The notes below the pieces were generated by a model that saw only the letters and a list, made by a program, of their open reading frames with translations, did not search any database and was not told where the DNA came from. From Paenibacillus koleovorans NBRC 103111 (GTDB lineage Bacteria; Bacillota; Bacilli; Paenibacillales; NBRC-103111): a stretch of 64,000 nt of DNA. The position numbers and the translations under genes are program-made. Positions 36,258 to 45,428 of this stretch are shown here, one piece after another. The number at the start of each line of letters is the position of its first letter. The first letter of the stretch is position 1. The stretch is from contig NZ_BIMA01000029.1 in the NCBI RefSeq assembly GCF_004000845.1, positions 1-64,000 on the forward strand, given 5' to 3'.

Positions 36258-37166
36258 CTATCTTCCTGCGGACTCCACGATCCCCGCACTCCCCAGCCTC
36301 CGCAAATACTCCTTCGGCGTACAGCCGTTGAACCGCTTGAACATCTCGTAGAAATGCGCCATGTTCGCGATGCCGACCGCCGCGGCGATGTCCGTCACGC
36401 TTCTGTCGCTCGTCACGAGCAGCCGTTCGGCCGTATGAATGCGCCTCCGGTTGATGTAATCGGTGAACGAGGCGCCCATCGCCCGCTTGAAGTATTTCGA
36501 GAAATACGAGTAGCTCATCCCCGCCAGCCGGCTCACCTGCTCCATCTCGATTTTGTCCGCCAGATGCTCGTCGACATAGTCCATCACCCGCTTCATCAGC
36601 TCGCCGTCGCTCCATTCATGCGCCTGCAGCAGCCCCTTGCGATCCGCGCGCAGCAGCGTCAGCAGCAGATGTTTGATGTGCATGCTCGCCGCGATCTCGT
36701 AGCCCTTGGGCCGCAGCGTAATTTCGTCGTGGATGGCCAGAATGATGCGCTCGACCTGCCGTTTGACCTCTACATTTTCCACGAAAATATAGTTGAGCGC
36801 CTCCAGCGGCTCGTAAATTTCCGAGAAATGCCGGTAATACATCAGCATCGCGGGATCGAAATACGGCTGAAGGTCGAAATGAAGCACGACAAACGCCAGC
36901 TCGTCATCCCCCACCTTGTGCCCCCGATGCAGCTGCGAGGAACCGACGACGACCACATCGCCCGGCTCCAGCCGATAGACGCGGTTTACGGTATGAATCT
37001 CATGGGTTCCCTGCCGCACGAGTACGAACTCGATTTCCTTATGATAATGCCACTGGGCCCGATCCCGCATTTTCACTTCCGGGGCGCTCACGCGAAACTC
37101 CATTACCTTGATGCAGAGCTGCGGATTTTGATAATAAATCGGCTCCTGGAACACGTCAAACTCCAT
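36258..37166 (-). CDS. AraC-family regulator with cupin domain
   Basis: A 302-residue regulator. The N-terminal cupin contains a QWHYHKEIEFVLVRQGTHEI strand pair and RLEPGDVVVVGSSQLHRGHK. The C-terminal HTH (about 190-290) has EQVSRLAGMSYSYFSKYFKR and VGIANMAHFYEMFKRFNG. It is divergent from two Gfo/Idh genes starting at 37312, with 145 bases between, and likely activates them in response to a sugar. Confidence 0.93.
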   Translation of the reverse strand: MEFDVFQEPIYYQNPQLCIKVMEFRVSAPEVKMRDRAQWHYHKEIEFVLVRQGTHEIHTVNRVYRLEPGDVVVVGSSQLHRGHKVGDDELAFVVLHFDLQPYFDPAMLMYYRHFSEIYEPLEALNYIFVENVEVKRQVERIILAIHDEITLRPKGYEIAASMHIKHLLLTLLRADRKGLLQAHEWSDGELMKRVMDYVDEHLADKIEMEQVSRLAGMSYSYFSKYFKRAMGASFTDYINRRRIHTAERLLVTSDRSVTDIAAAVGIANMAHFYEMFKRFNGCTPKEYLRRLGSAGIVESAGR

Positions 37167-37311
37167 CCGGAATCCACCTCCGACAGGCTAGAGCAAAATT
37201 GGATACAAACGGGACAAAAGCCGGCATAGCCGAAGCCGCCGTATCCTTGTATTGTTGGCACTAGAGCTATTATATCCTGTAGGTGCCGTCTAAAAAAGGA
37301 GAGAATGCCGG

Positions 37312-38316
37312 ATGAGAGTAGCAGTGTTGGGCTGCGGAGGAATGGGAAGAGTTCATGCGGGCGCTTATGCCGAAATGCCGGGCGTCGAGTTGGTGGGAGT
37401 ATGCGACCTCTATCCAGGGGCGGCGGAAAATGTCGGCGCGATATACGGTGTGCCTGCATTCGCCTCATACGAGGAGCTGCTGGATCGTGTGAAGCCGGAG
37501 GCGGTCAGCATTACGTTGCCTAGTGAATTGCATAAGGAGTATGCGATCCGTACGGCGGAAGCGGGAGTTCATGTAATTAGCGAGAAGCCGATTGCTTTGA
37601 CGCTCGAGGATGCGCAAGCGGTGATCGACAGCTGTGAGCGGAATGGGGTGCAGCTGTTCGTCGGGCATGTGGTCCGTTTTTTCCCGGAGTATGTCCAGAT
37701 GAAGGAGAAAATCGCCTCCGGCCAGTTGGGACGAGTGGGGACGGCGAATTTACGGCGGATCGGCGGCCACCCGGGCGAAGCAAAGCCTTGGTTCAAGGAC
37801 GAGTCGAAGAGCGGCGGCGTGATCGTCGACCTGATGATCCACGATATCGATTTTGTCCGTTGGGCGCTTGGCGAGGTGAAGTCGGTGTATTGCACGCGTC
37901 GAGTTGACGATCATGTGGACTATGCGCTGGTGACGCTCGTGTTCGAAAGCGGAGCGGTGGCCAATGTAGAGGCTTACTGGGGGTATCCGGGGCCTTTCCG
38001 GACAGCGGCCGAGTTTGCCGGGTCGAAGGGGTTGATTCGAGGCGATAGCGGCAAGACATCATCGTTGCAAGTGTACAAGGAGGTACAGGCCGAGGACGGC
38101 GAGAAAAAGGTGGCGGTCCCGAGCAGTCCGGGCGTCAACAGCCCGTTTTACTTGGAGCTTCAGCATTTCATCGAATGCATCCGTGACGGGAAAGAGCCGA
38201 GAGTAACCGCTTGGGACGCTTACAAGGCGCTTGAAATCGCCAACGCAGCGCGGCTGTCCGCCGAAACCGGGGAAGCGGTCATTTTGTCGAACCAAGGGAG
38301 GGCATCAAACCAATGA
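37312..38316 (+). CDS. Gfo/Idh/MocA-family oxidoreductase
   Basis: A 334-residue enzyme with a canonical start RVAVLGCGGMGRVHA (GxGxxG-type Rossmann motif), the active-site SEKPIAL and the VDLMIHDIDFVRWALG segment carrying the catalytic His/Asp. AAAGGAGAG lies before ATG. Its last four bases overlap the next paralogue (ATGA), so the two may act as a pair on consecutive redox steps, as is known for some sugar epimerisation pathways. Confidence 0.92.
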   Translation: MRVAVLGCGGMGRVHAGAYAEMPGVELVGVCDLYPGAAENVGAIYGVPAFASYEELLDRVKPEAVSITLPSELHKEYAIRTAEAGVHVISEKPIALTLEDAQAVIDSCERNGVQLFVGHVVRFFPEYVQMKEKIASGQLGRVGTANLRRIGGHPGEAKPWFKDESKSGGVIVDLMIHDIDFVRWALGEVKSVYCTRRVDDHVDYALVTLVFESGAVANVEAYWGYPGPFRTAAEFAGSKGLIRGDSGKTSSLQVYKEVQAEDGEKKVAVPSSPGVNSPFYLELQHFIECIRDGKEPRVTAWDAYKALEIANAARLSAETGEAVILSNQGRASNQ

Positions 38317-39308
38317 CCACGGCCAAATTAAAGATAGGGTTGATCAGCTTCGCCCACGGACATGCGTTCTCTTATGTGAACTCGCTCTCCAAAATGCCTG
38401 AAGCGGAAATCGCGGGCATCGCCGACGAAGTGAAAAGCCGCGTGGAGGGCGTTGTTCAGCAGCTGGGTACGGTTTACTACGCGGACTATCGGGACTTGTT
38501 GCGTACGGATATCGATGCGGTCATCATTTGTTCGGAAAATGTGCATCATGCGCAGCTGACGATCGACGCCGCTCAAGCGGGCAAACATGTGCTCGTCGAA
38601 AAACCTCTCGGTCTCTCCGTGGAGGAAATGGAGCGGATGGTCGCAGCATGCGAGGAGAACGGCGTGCAGCTTATGACAGCGTTTCCTTGCCGGTATTTGA
38701 CGGCGGTCGTGCAGGCGAAAGAAGCGGTTGACCGCGGCGAGATCGGGGACATCATTGCGATCCGTGGGACGAACCGTGGCTCGTTCCCTGGCGGCTGGTT
38801 CGTCGATCCGGCTTTATCCGGCGGCGGCGCGTTGCTTGACCATACGGTGCATGTGATGGACCTGATGAATTGGTTTATCGGGTCGCGGGTATCCGAGGTG
38901 TTCGCCCATGCCGCTACGATGTTCCAAGAAGGGGCGGCGGTGGACGATACAGGGATGATTCACGTCAAATTCGAGAACGGCGCGTTCGGCACGATCGATA
39001 CGAGCTGGTCGCGGCCGAAATCGTTCCCGACTTGGGGCGACGTGACGATGGAGATCGTGGGTACGCGCGGGCATATTGCCGTCGATGCTTTCGCCCAGAG
39101 CAACGAGTGGTACTCGAACGAAGCAGGCAAAGGGGTGTACAGCTTCTGGGGCGACAACATGGACGAAGGGCTGGTCAAAGGGTTCGTCCAGGCCTTGCTC
39201 CAAGGCACGCCGGTGCCGGTCAGCGGAGTCGACGGGCTGCGCTCCTCGGAGGTGGCGCTGGCGGGATATCGCTCCGTACAAACCGGCCAGCCGGTCAAGC
39301 TGCTGTAG
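38313..39308 (+). CDS. Gfo/Idh/MocA-family oxidoreductase
   Basis: A 331-residue paralogue of the upstream gene. It has the start LKIGLISFAHGHAFSYV (glycine motif altered), the VEKPLGL active-site motif and GGALLDHTVHVMDLMNWFIG. Translation is coupled to the upstream gene through the ATGA overlap. Both are divergent from an AraC regulator. The substrate is unknown. Confidence 0.91.
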   Translation: MTTAKLKIGLISFAHGHAFSYVNSLSKMPEAEIAGIADEVKSRVEGVVQQLGTVYYADYRDLLRTDIDAVIICSENVHHAQLTIDAAQAGKHVLVEKPLGLSVEEMERMVAACEENGVQLMTAFPCRYLTAVVQAKEAVDRGEIGDIIAIRGTNRGSFPGGWFVDPALSGGGALLDHTVHVMDLMNWFIGSRVSEVFAHAATMFQEGAAVDDTGMIHVKFENGAFGTIDTSWSRPKSFPTWGDVTMEIVGTRGHIAVDAFAQSNEWYSNEAGKGVYSFWGDNMDEGLVKGFVQALLQGTPVPVSGVDGLRSSEVALAGYRSVQTGQPVKLL

Positions 39309-39414
39309 TACCATGCAGCTCCTTGGCAGCTCTATGGAGCGTTATGCAGCACTAAGCAGCTCTAGCGGCAGACGCTTGTCTTGCCTTCCCGAGTGATCCG
39401 TTATACGATAATAG

Positions 39415-39444
39415 AGACCGGACGCCGACATTCGGGTCCGGTCT
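39415..39444 (+). terminator. Hairpin between Gfo/Idh pair and recQ
   Basis: AGACCGGAC, 12-base loop, GTCCGGTCT: a perfect 9-bp stem, followed by TTGATCGTTT. The U-run is weak, so it may be a poor terminator or a leader structure of recQ, whose start codon is 31 bases downstream. Confidence 0.45.
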
Positions 39445-39474
39445 TGATCGTTTCCGATGGGATAGGAGAAAGCG

Positions 39475-41280
39475 ATGAACGAACCTTTAACGATGGACCA
39501 AGCGCGGAGGGTGCTGCAGCGCATTTACGGCTACCCGGATTTCCGCGAAGGGCAGAAGCAAATTATCCGAGACATATTAGACGAATACGATACGCTTGGC
39601 ATTATGCCTACCGGCGGGGGCAAGTCGATCTGCTACCAGGTGCCAGCCTTGCTGTTCCCCGGCACGACGATCGTCGTCTCGCCGCTGATCTCGCTGATGA
39701 AAGACCAGGTCGACGCGCTCGACGGGCTTGGCATTCCAGCTACTTACATCAACAGCTCGCTCACCGGCTCCGAAACCTCGCGCCGCCTGCGGGCGGCTGC
39801 GGCCGGCGAGTACAAGCTGCTGTACGTCGCCCCCGAGCGGCTCGAGACGGACATGTTCGCGACGCTTGCGGAGCGGCTCGACATTCCGTTCGTAGCGATC
39901 GACGAGGCGCACTGCGTGTCCCAATGGGGACACGATTTCCGGACGAGCTACTTGGCGATTGCGCCGTTCCTCCGCCGAATGCCGCATCGTCCGAGACTCG
40001 CAGCCTTCACCGCCACGGCGACGGAGAACGTCCGAACCGACATCGTGCGGCTGCTGGCACTGCAGGAGCCGCAAGTGCATGTGACCGGCTTCGACCGCAG
40101 CAACTTGAGTTTTTCCGTGCTTAAGGGCGTGAATCGCGACGACTATGTCGACCAGTACGTGACCAAACACGCCGACCAAGCCGGAATCGTCTATGCGGCG
40201 ACGCGCAAGGAAGTCGACCAGGTGCATCAGCAGTTGAAACGCCGCGGTATCCCGGCCGGCAAATACCACGCCGGGATGACCGATGACGAACGCAAGCAGA
40301 TGCAGGAGCGTTTCCTGCGCGACGACATTCGCGTCATGGTGGCGACGAACGCGTTCGGTATGGGCATCGACAAGTCGAACGTTCGCTATGTCATCCACTG
40401 GAGCATGCCGAAGAACATGGAGGCCTACTACCAGGAAGCCGGCCGTGCGGGGCGCGACGGCGAGCCCGGCGAATGCGTGCTGCTGTATCAGCCGCAGGAC
40501 ATCCTGCTGCAGAAGTTTCTCATCGAGCAATCCGTCTCCTCGCCGGAGCGCAAGCAGCAGGAATACCGGAAGATGCAGCAGATGATCGACTATTGCATCA
40601 CCCAGAATTGTCTTCGGTCGTACATTCTGAGCTATTTCGGAGAGCGCCCGGAGGAAGGAGCCGAAGCCGCCCGCTGCGGCAATTGCGGCAACTGCAATGA
40701 CGACAGCGAAGTCGTCGACATGACGCTGGAATCGCAGCAGATCATGTCGTGCATTCGCCGCATGAACGAGCGGTTCGGCGTCACGCTCGTCGCGCAAGTG
40801 CTGAAGGGCTCGTCGAACAAGCGGGTGCTGGAGTTCCGGTTCGATAGGCTGCCGACGTACGGTCTCATGAAGCAATATCCGGAGAAGACGATCGTCGACA
40901 TGATCCAGCTGCTCATTGCGGACGGCTATATCGGCTTGACCGAGAGCCAATACCCGGTGCTGCGCCTGCTGCAGCCGGCGGCCGATGTGCTGCGCGGCGA
41001 GAAGCGCGTCATGCGCAAGGTGCGGCTCGTCAAGCGCCAGACGCGCACCGGGGACGAGCTGTTCGATCGGCTGCGCGCTCTGCGCAAGCAGCTGGCCGAC
41101 CGCGACGGCGTGCCGCCGTACGTCGTCTTCGCCGACAGCGCGCTGCGCGAGATGGCCGAGCAGCTGCCCGAGACCGAGGAGCAGCTGCTCCTCGTCAAGG
41201 GCGTCGGCCAGGCGAAGCTGGCGAAGTACGGCGCGCCGTTCCTCGACGCCGTTCGCGCCTACGCGGCGGAGAGCAGATAA
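39475..41280 (+). CDS. recQ: ATP-dependent DNA helicase RecQ
   Basis: A 601-residue superfamily 2 helicase for DNA repair and recombination. Walker A is TGGGKS (46-51) and Walker B the D143-EAH box in DEAHCVSQWGHDFR; motif III is TATATENV and motif VI QEAGRAGRDGEPG. The RecQ-C zinc site is visible as CLRSYILSYFGE followed by CGNCGNC. A C-terminal HRDC-type domain follows (LFDRLRALRKQLADRDGVPP, VKGVGQAKLAKYG). Length matches the single-HRDC class. GATAGGAGA lies before ATG. Its neighbours are not functionally related. Confidence 0.96.
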   Translation: MNEPLTMDQARRVLQRIYGYPDFREGQKQIIRDILDEYDTLGIMPTGGGKSICYQVPALLFPGTTIVVSPLISLMKDQVDALDGLGIPATYINSSLTGSETSRRLRAAAAGEYKLLYVAPERLETDMFATLAERLDIPFVAIDEAHCVSQWGHDFRTSYLAIAPFLRRMPHRPRLAAFTATATENVRTDIVRLLALQEPQVHVTGFDRSNLSFSVLKGVNRDDYVDQYVTKHADQAGIVYAATRKEVDQVHQQLKRRGIPAGKYHAGMTDDERKQMQERFLRDDIRVMVATNAFGMGIDKSNVRYVIHWSMPKNMEAYYQEAGRAGRDGEPGECVLLYQPQDILLQKFLIEQSVSSPERKQQEYRKMQQMIDYCITQNCLRSYILSYFGERPEEGAEAARCGNCGNCNDDSEVVDMTLESQQIMSCIRRMNERFGVTLVAQVLKGSSNKRVLEFRFDRLPTYGLMKQYPEKTIVDMIQLLIADGYIGLTESQYPVLRLLQPAADVLRGEKRVMRKVRLVKRQTRTGDELFDRLRALRKQLADRDGVPPYVVFADSALREMAEQLPETEEQLLLVKGVGQAKLAKYGAPFLDAVRAYAAESR

Positions 41281-41316
41281 CGGCATTGATAATGAAGGTA
41301 AGTTAGCATAGAACAA

Positions 41317-41365
41317 TTTCTGGAATTTTCTGGAGTTCCCTGGGATTAGCCTGCTGTGCTATACT
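41317..41365 (+). promoter_or_regulatory. Three tandem 10-bp repeats next to a -10 box
   Basis: TTTCTGGAAT, TTTCTGGAGT and TCCCTGGGAT lie end to end at 41317-41346, one helical turn apart, and TATACT follows at 41360-41365. They could be an operator for the transcript that starts near 41372. No protein that would bind them is known to me. Confidence 0.4.
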
Positions 41366-41376
41366 TGAACCAGCGG

Positions 41377-41446
41377 AAGCACCGCCATGCGCAAGCCCAG
41401 TGATTGGTCCTGGAGCGATGCGACAATGGCCGGTGCTTGTTTTTTT
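41377..41446 (+). terminator. Terminator/attenuator hairpin in the leader of the Rpn-like gene
   Basis: AAGCACCGCCAT (41377-41388) pairs with ATGGCCGGTGCTT (41426-41438), one bulge, enclosing a 37-base loop, and is followed by G and seven T. It starts just after the TATACT box, so the transcript would fold at once into a ~70-base terminated RNA. It can be the terminator of a small RNA or an attenuator for the gene at 41480. Confidence 0.55.
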
Positions 41447-41479
41447 GCAGCATCGGCAGATGGAGAGGGAGGAGAGCGG

Positions 41480-42454
41480 TTGTCTGTCGATCATGATCGA
41501 TTGTTCAAGGAATTGATCCAAACGTTTTTTCAAGAGTTTATCCAGCTGTTTTTGCCCGATGTGTATGAGGCGATCGATTTTGATCATCTCACTTTTTTGT
41601 CGGAGGAGCTGTACACAGACTTGCTGGCGGGGGAGAAGCGCAGAGTCGACCTGCTGGCGGAGACGAAGCTGCGGGGCGAAGAAGCGCTCATAATCGTGCA
41701 TGTGGAGCCGCAAGCTTACTATCAGCAAGCGTTTGCCGAGCGTATGTTTATTTACACCAGCCGACTGTACGAGAAGTACCGGAGGAGGATTTTACCGATC
41801 GCCGTGTTCAGCTATGATCGTGCAAGAGAGGTGCCGAACACGTTCGGCTGGGCGTTTTCCTCGTACGGAGGTCTGCACTACTGGTATTTTCCGGTTACGC
41901 TCCACATGTACGGCTGGCGGGACTATATCCGACATGACAATCCGGTAGCTGCTGCGCTGCTGAGCAAAATGGGTTATACTGAGGAAGAAAAGGTGCAGGT
42001 CAAAAAAGAGTTTTTGCTTATGTTGGCGCGGATGAAGCTGGACCCTGCCCGGATGCATTTGATCGCCGGCTTCTTCCATACTTATTTGGTCTTGGACGAG
42101 GCCGAGGAACAGCTGTTGAAGGAGGAGATACGATTGTCGAATCGAAGTGTCGAGGACATCATCCACGATCTGCAATACTACTGGGATAAAAATACGCTGC
42201 AGCGGGGCATTGAGGAAGGCAAGATCGAAGGCAAGATCGAAGGCAAGATCGAAGGCAAGATCGAAGGCAAGCTAGAAGCGTCTCGCCGCTTCATTGAGAT
42301 GTTCCTTCAGACCCGGTATGGCGAAGCCGGCACGAAGCTGCTGGAGCAGATCGCCTTAATCAACGAGCTGGACCGACTGGAAAAGCTGGGGGAAGCGATA
42401 TTCCGCACCGAACGTCTGGAAGAGGCGACCAAGCTGCTGGAGCCATCGAGCTAA
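41480..42454 (+). CDS. Rpn/PD-(D/E)XK nuclease-family transposase-like protein
   Basis: A 324-residue protein. The nuclease core is KRRVDLLAETKLRGEEALII followed by VHVEPQ, matching the D-(x)n-E-x-Q form of this family (recombination-promoting nuclease-like). TTG 41480 is chosen because GGAGG lies seven bases upstream; it gives the usual start SVDHDRLFKELIQTFFQEF. The C-terminus has a run of EGKI units encoded by 12-bp repeats (42218-42277), then a conserved tail. It is not flanked by recognisable inverted repeats, so I do not call a mobile element. Confidence 0.8.
   Translation: MSVDHDRLFKELIQTFFQEFIQLFLPDVYEAIDFDHLTFLSEELYTDLLAGEKRRVDLLAETKLRGEEALIIVHVEPQAYYQQAFAERMFIYTSRLYEKYRRRILPIAVFSYDRAREVPNTFGWAFSSYGGLHYWYFPVTLHMYGWRDYIRHDNPVAAALLSKMGYTEEEKVQVKKEFLLMLARMKLDPARMHLIAGFFHTYLVLDEAEEQLLKEEIRLSNRSVEDIIHDLQYYWDKNTLQRGIEEGKIEGKIEGKIEGKIEGKLEASRRFIEMFLQTRYGEAGTKLLEQIALINELDRLEKLGEAIFRTERLEEATKLLEPSS
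42218..42277 (+). repeat. In-frame 12-bp tandem repeat
   Basis: Four exact copies of GGCAAGATCGAA plus a fifth imperfect copy (GGCAAGCTAGAA), encoding GKIE units. Copy number changes would keep the frame, so the number of units could vary between strains. Confidence 0.9.
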
Positions 42455-42474
42455 CCCGAACGTTCCTGTTGTAG

Positions 42475-42517
42475 AAAGCCTCCTGAACCACCGCTAGAGT
42501 GGTACAGGAGGCTTTTC
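42475..42517. terminator. Bidirectional terminator between convergent genes
   Basis: AAAGCCTCCTG and CAGGAGGCTTTT form an 11-bp stem around an inner CAC/GTG stem, with T4 on the plus side and T3 on the minus side. It separates the Rpn-like gene from the rhamnosidase gene. Confidence 0.85.
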
Positions 42518-42553
42518 TGTTTGTTCTTCTTGTAGGCGGCCAGATGACAAGTC

Positions 42554-45256
42554 TTAGCCTGCCACCGTGTACTCGAACACGTAGCGGCCCGAGCCGAGCG
42601 TAAAAGTTGCTCCTTGAGCGGACTGCCCCACAGCGCTAACCCCTTCCGCTACCGCCAACACATGGCCACTCTCAAGTACGGCTTCCACAGCAGCTTCTTG
42701 CAGCACGACGACCGCCTCCGTATTGGCCGGCACGGTGACCGCAACGCGGCGACCGGCGCCGTCCTGCAGCTTCTCCCACGCCACGCCGATTTCGCCGTAC
42801 ATCGACTGATGCGTCGCGCTCATCGAGGTCAGCGCCGTCTCCTTCATATGCGGCTCAATGCGGAAGCGCTTGTAGCCCGGCACTTGCGAGTCGGTATCGA
42901 TGCCGGCGCCGATCCGGTACAGCCATTCGCCGACGGAGCCGTAGGCGTAGTGATTGTACGAGTTCATGTCTTTGGACCAAAACGAGCCGTCCGGCTTGAT
43001 GCCGTCCCAATGCTCCCAGATCGTCGTCGCGCCTTGGAGCACGGAGAACAGCCAGGACGGATATTCGCGCTGCAGCACGAGCTCGTAAGCCAGCTCCGTG
43101 TAGCCGTGGCTCGAAAGCGCGTGGCACAAGTACGGCGTTCCGACGAAGCCGGTCGTCAGCCGGACTTTGTTGTCCCGGATGTACTCGGCCAGCGTATCGG
43201 CCGCTCGTTTGCGGTCCTTCTGCTCGAGCAGGTCAAATGCAAGAGCCAGTACATGCGCCGTCTGCGTCGGAGAGACGAGCCGACCGGTCGGCGTCACGAA
43301 CTCGCGGCGGAATTCGCCGACGATTGCGGCGTGCAGGCGGCCATATTCTGCCGCATCCTCAACCTCACCCAGTACTTCCGCAGTGCGGGCGACGAGCGAG
43401 GTAGAATACGCATAAAACGCGGTGGCGATCAAATCCTTCGGCGTCGCGCCGATATAGCTGCCTTCCTTGGCATCGAGCCCGAGCCAGTCGCCGAAATGGA
43501 AGCCCGTGTTCCACAACAGCTCGTTGTCGCCTTGCGCCTGCATATAGCCGACCCACGCTTTCATGCTGTCATACTGCTGCGCGAGAATGCGCGTGTCGCC
43601 ATAGCATTCGTACACGACCCACGGGCAGATGACGGCGGCATCGCCCCAAGCTGCTGAAGAGTGGGAGTCATCCTTCAGCACATGCGGGATGACGAATGGC
43701 ACGCCGCCATTCGGGAGCTGGTCCGCCGCCAAGTCTCGCAGCCATTTCGTGAAGAAAGAAGCGACGTTCATATTATAGGCCGCCGTCCGGATGAACACCT
43801 GCGCGTCTCCGGTCCAGCCGAGCCGCTCGTCCCGCTGCGGGCAATCCGTCGGCACATCGAGGAAATTGCCGCGTTGGCCCCATACAATGTTCCGCTGCAG
43901 CTGATTGATCAGCTCGTCGGAGCAGCTGAATGTGCCGGTCGGCTCCATATCCGAGTGGATGACGACGCCGATGAACCGGTCCAGCCAGTCAGGCGATGGC
44001 GCCAATCCTTCCACTCGCACGTAGCGGAACCCTTGGAACGAGAAAGTCGGCTCGAACGTTTCCGGCCCGCCGCCTTTGCAGATGTAAGTGATCGTCTGTT
44101 TGGCGCTGCGCAGATTTTCGGTATAGAAATTGCCGTCCTTATCCAGCACCTCTGCGTGCTGCAGCACAATCGTTGTCCCCGCCGGGACTTCCACGCTAAA
44201 CCGCATCCAGCCGACCATGTTCTGGCCAAGATCGAGAATCGAGTCTCCGTTCGGCGCGGTCAGCAGCTCTTTCGGGCGCAGCTCCTCGGTTGCGCGGGTC
44301 GGCACGTTTTCCTGAGCGACGAGAATGGCGTACGAATGCTCGATCACGTTCGCCGATTTCCACATGGAGTCATCAAACCCCGTTCCCTGCCAGCCTGTTG
44401 TCTCCAGCCTCGCATCATATGTTTCCCCGTGATATAGCTCGGACATGAGCAAAGCCCCAGTGCCGGCTGTCCAAGAATCGTCAGTCCCCACGATCTCTTC
44501 GCGGCCGTCCTCGTAACGAACATGGAGCTGGAGCAGTGCCGCACGAGTGTCGCCATAATTGTTCCTCTGATGCTGCCATGCCAAATTCCCTGAGTACCAC
44601 CCGTTGCCGAGCATAATGCCGAGCACATTTTCCCCCTCGTTCAGCATGGAGGTCACGTCATAGGTCTGGTATTGCAGCCGCTTTCGGTATTCGGTCCAAC
44701 CTGGAGTAAACAGCGTGTCGTCCGGATTCGAGCCGTTTACGAAGAGCCGATACAAGCCGAGACTCGTCGCATAGACGCGTGCCGACACCGGTTTGCCGCT
44801 CAATCGAAACGTCTTACGCAACTGGTGAGCGGGCAGATCATCGCTTGGTATGCCAGGCGTAGGAGCGAGGTCGGAGGTGATCCACTTCGCCGTCCATTCG
44901 TCGGCCCCTTGCAGGAAAGCCGTCTCCCAATAAGCCGTCTCGCTGCTCCAATCCGTCGCCTCGCCAGCGCCGTCCCACACTTGCACGCGATAATAGTAGC
45001 GGGTTCGCGACCCAAGCTCCGGTCCACTATAATCCAGTTGGATCGATTGGTCGGACTCTATTTTGCCGGTATCCCACACGAGATCGCCCTGAAAGGCTTC
45101 ATCCAACGAAACTTGCACGCGGTAGGCCGATTGCACGATGCCGCGGGCACCCTCAGGCGCTTCCAGCTTCCAACTCAATCTAGGCTTGCGAACATCGATG
45201 CCGAGCGGATTCGATTTGTATTCACAGATCAGGTTCCTCACTACACTTTTCGCCAT
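42554..45256 (-). CDS. Alpha-L-rhamnosidase (GH78)
   Basis: A 900-residue glycosidase that removes terminal L-rhamnose from rhamnogalacturonan or glycosides. The N-terminal beta-domains contain LSWKLEAPEGARGIVQSAYR; the (alpha/alpha)6 catalytic domain has the signature PTDCPQRDERLGWTGDAQVF with the acidic catalytic residues and later TTIWEHWDGI. The C-terminal beta-sandwich follows. There is no signal peptide, so it acts inside the cell on imported oligosaccharides. I prefer ATG 45256, with GGGAG nine bases upstream, to ATG 45280. It is divergent from an AraC gene and close to a pectate lyase gene. Confidence 0.95.
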   Translation of the reverse strand: MAKSVVRNLICEYKSNPLGIDVRKPRLSWKLEAPEGARGIVQSAYRVQVSLDEAFQGDLVWDTGKIESDQSIQLDYSGPELGSRTRYYYRVQVWDGAGEATDWSSETAYWETAFLQGADEWTAKWITSDLAPTPGIPSDDLPAHQLRKTFRLSGKPVSARVYATSLGLYRLFVNGSNPDDTLFTPGWTEYRKRLQYQTYDVTSMLNEGENVLGIMLGNGWYSGNLAWQHQRNNYGDTRAALLQLHVRYEDGREEIVGTDDSWTAGTGALLMSELYHGETYDARLETTGWQGTGFDDSMWKSANVIEHSYAILVAQENVPTRATEELRPKELLTAPNGDSILDLGQNMVGWMRFSVEVPAGTTIVLQHAEVLDKDGNFYTENLRSAKQTITYICKGGGPETFEPTFSFQGFRYVRVEGLAPSPDWLDRFIGVVIHSDMEPTGTFSCSDELINQLQRNIVWGQRGNFLDVPTDCPQRDERLGWTGDAQVFIRTAAYNMNVASFFTKWLRDLAADQLPNGGVPFVIPHVLKDDSHSSAAWGDAAVICPWVVYECYGDTRILAQQYDSMKAWVGYMQAQGDNELLWNTGFHFGDWLGLDAKEGSYIGATPKDLIATAFYAYSTSLVARTAEVLGEVEDAAEYGRLHAAIVGEFRREFVTPTGRLVSPTQTAHVLALAFDLLEQKDRKRAADTLAEYIRDNKVRLTTGFVGTPYLCHALSSHGYTELAYELVLQREYPSWLFSVLQGATTIWEHWDGIKPDGSFWSKDMNSYNHYAYGSVGEWLYRIGAGIDTDSQVPGYKRFRIEPHMKETALTSMSATHQSMYGEIGVAWEKLQDGAGRRVAVTVPANTEAVVVLQEAAVEAVLESGHVLAVAEGVSAVGQSAQGATFTLGSGRYVFEYTVAG

Positions 45257-45428
45257 GCTCCTATGCTCCCTTTTCTTCAATATTGATGTAGTTGTATGTC
45301 GGTATGGTTACATTTTCAGTTTAACGGTCGATTGCGGTGAATTATACGGGTAATCTTGACAAAAGCGTACGGTATATTTGACAATGAAACCATATCACTC
45401 AACCAGGGGTCAAAGGACGGCGAAGGCG

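Noticed and set aside
39577-41316. A 579-codon minus-strand frame opposite recQ
   Set aside because: RecQ motifs prove the plus strand; the composition is that of an antisense shadow.
41480-42454. Intact insertion sequence
   Set aside because: The protein family is called transposase-like, but no terminal inverted repeats or target duplications could be seen around it.
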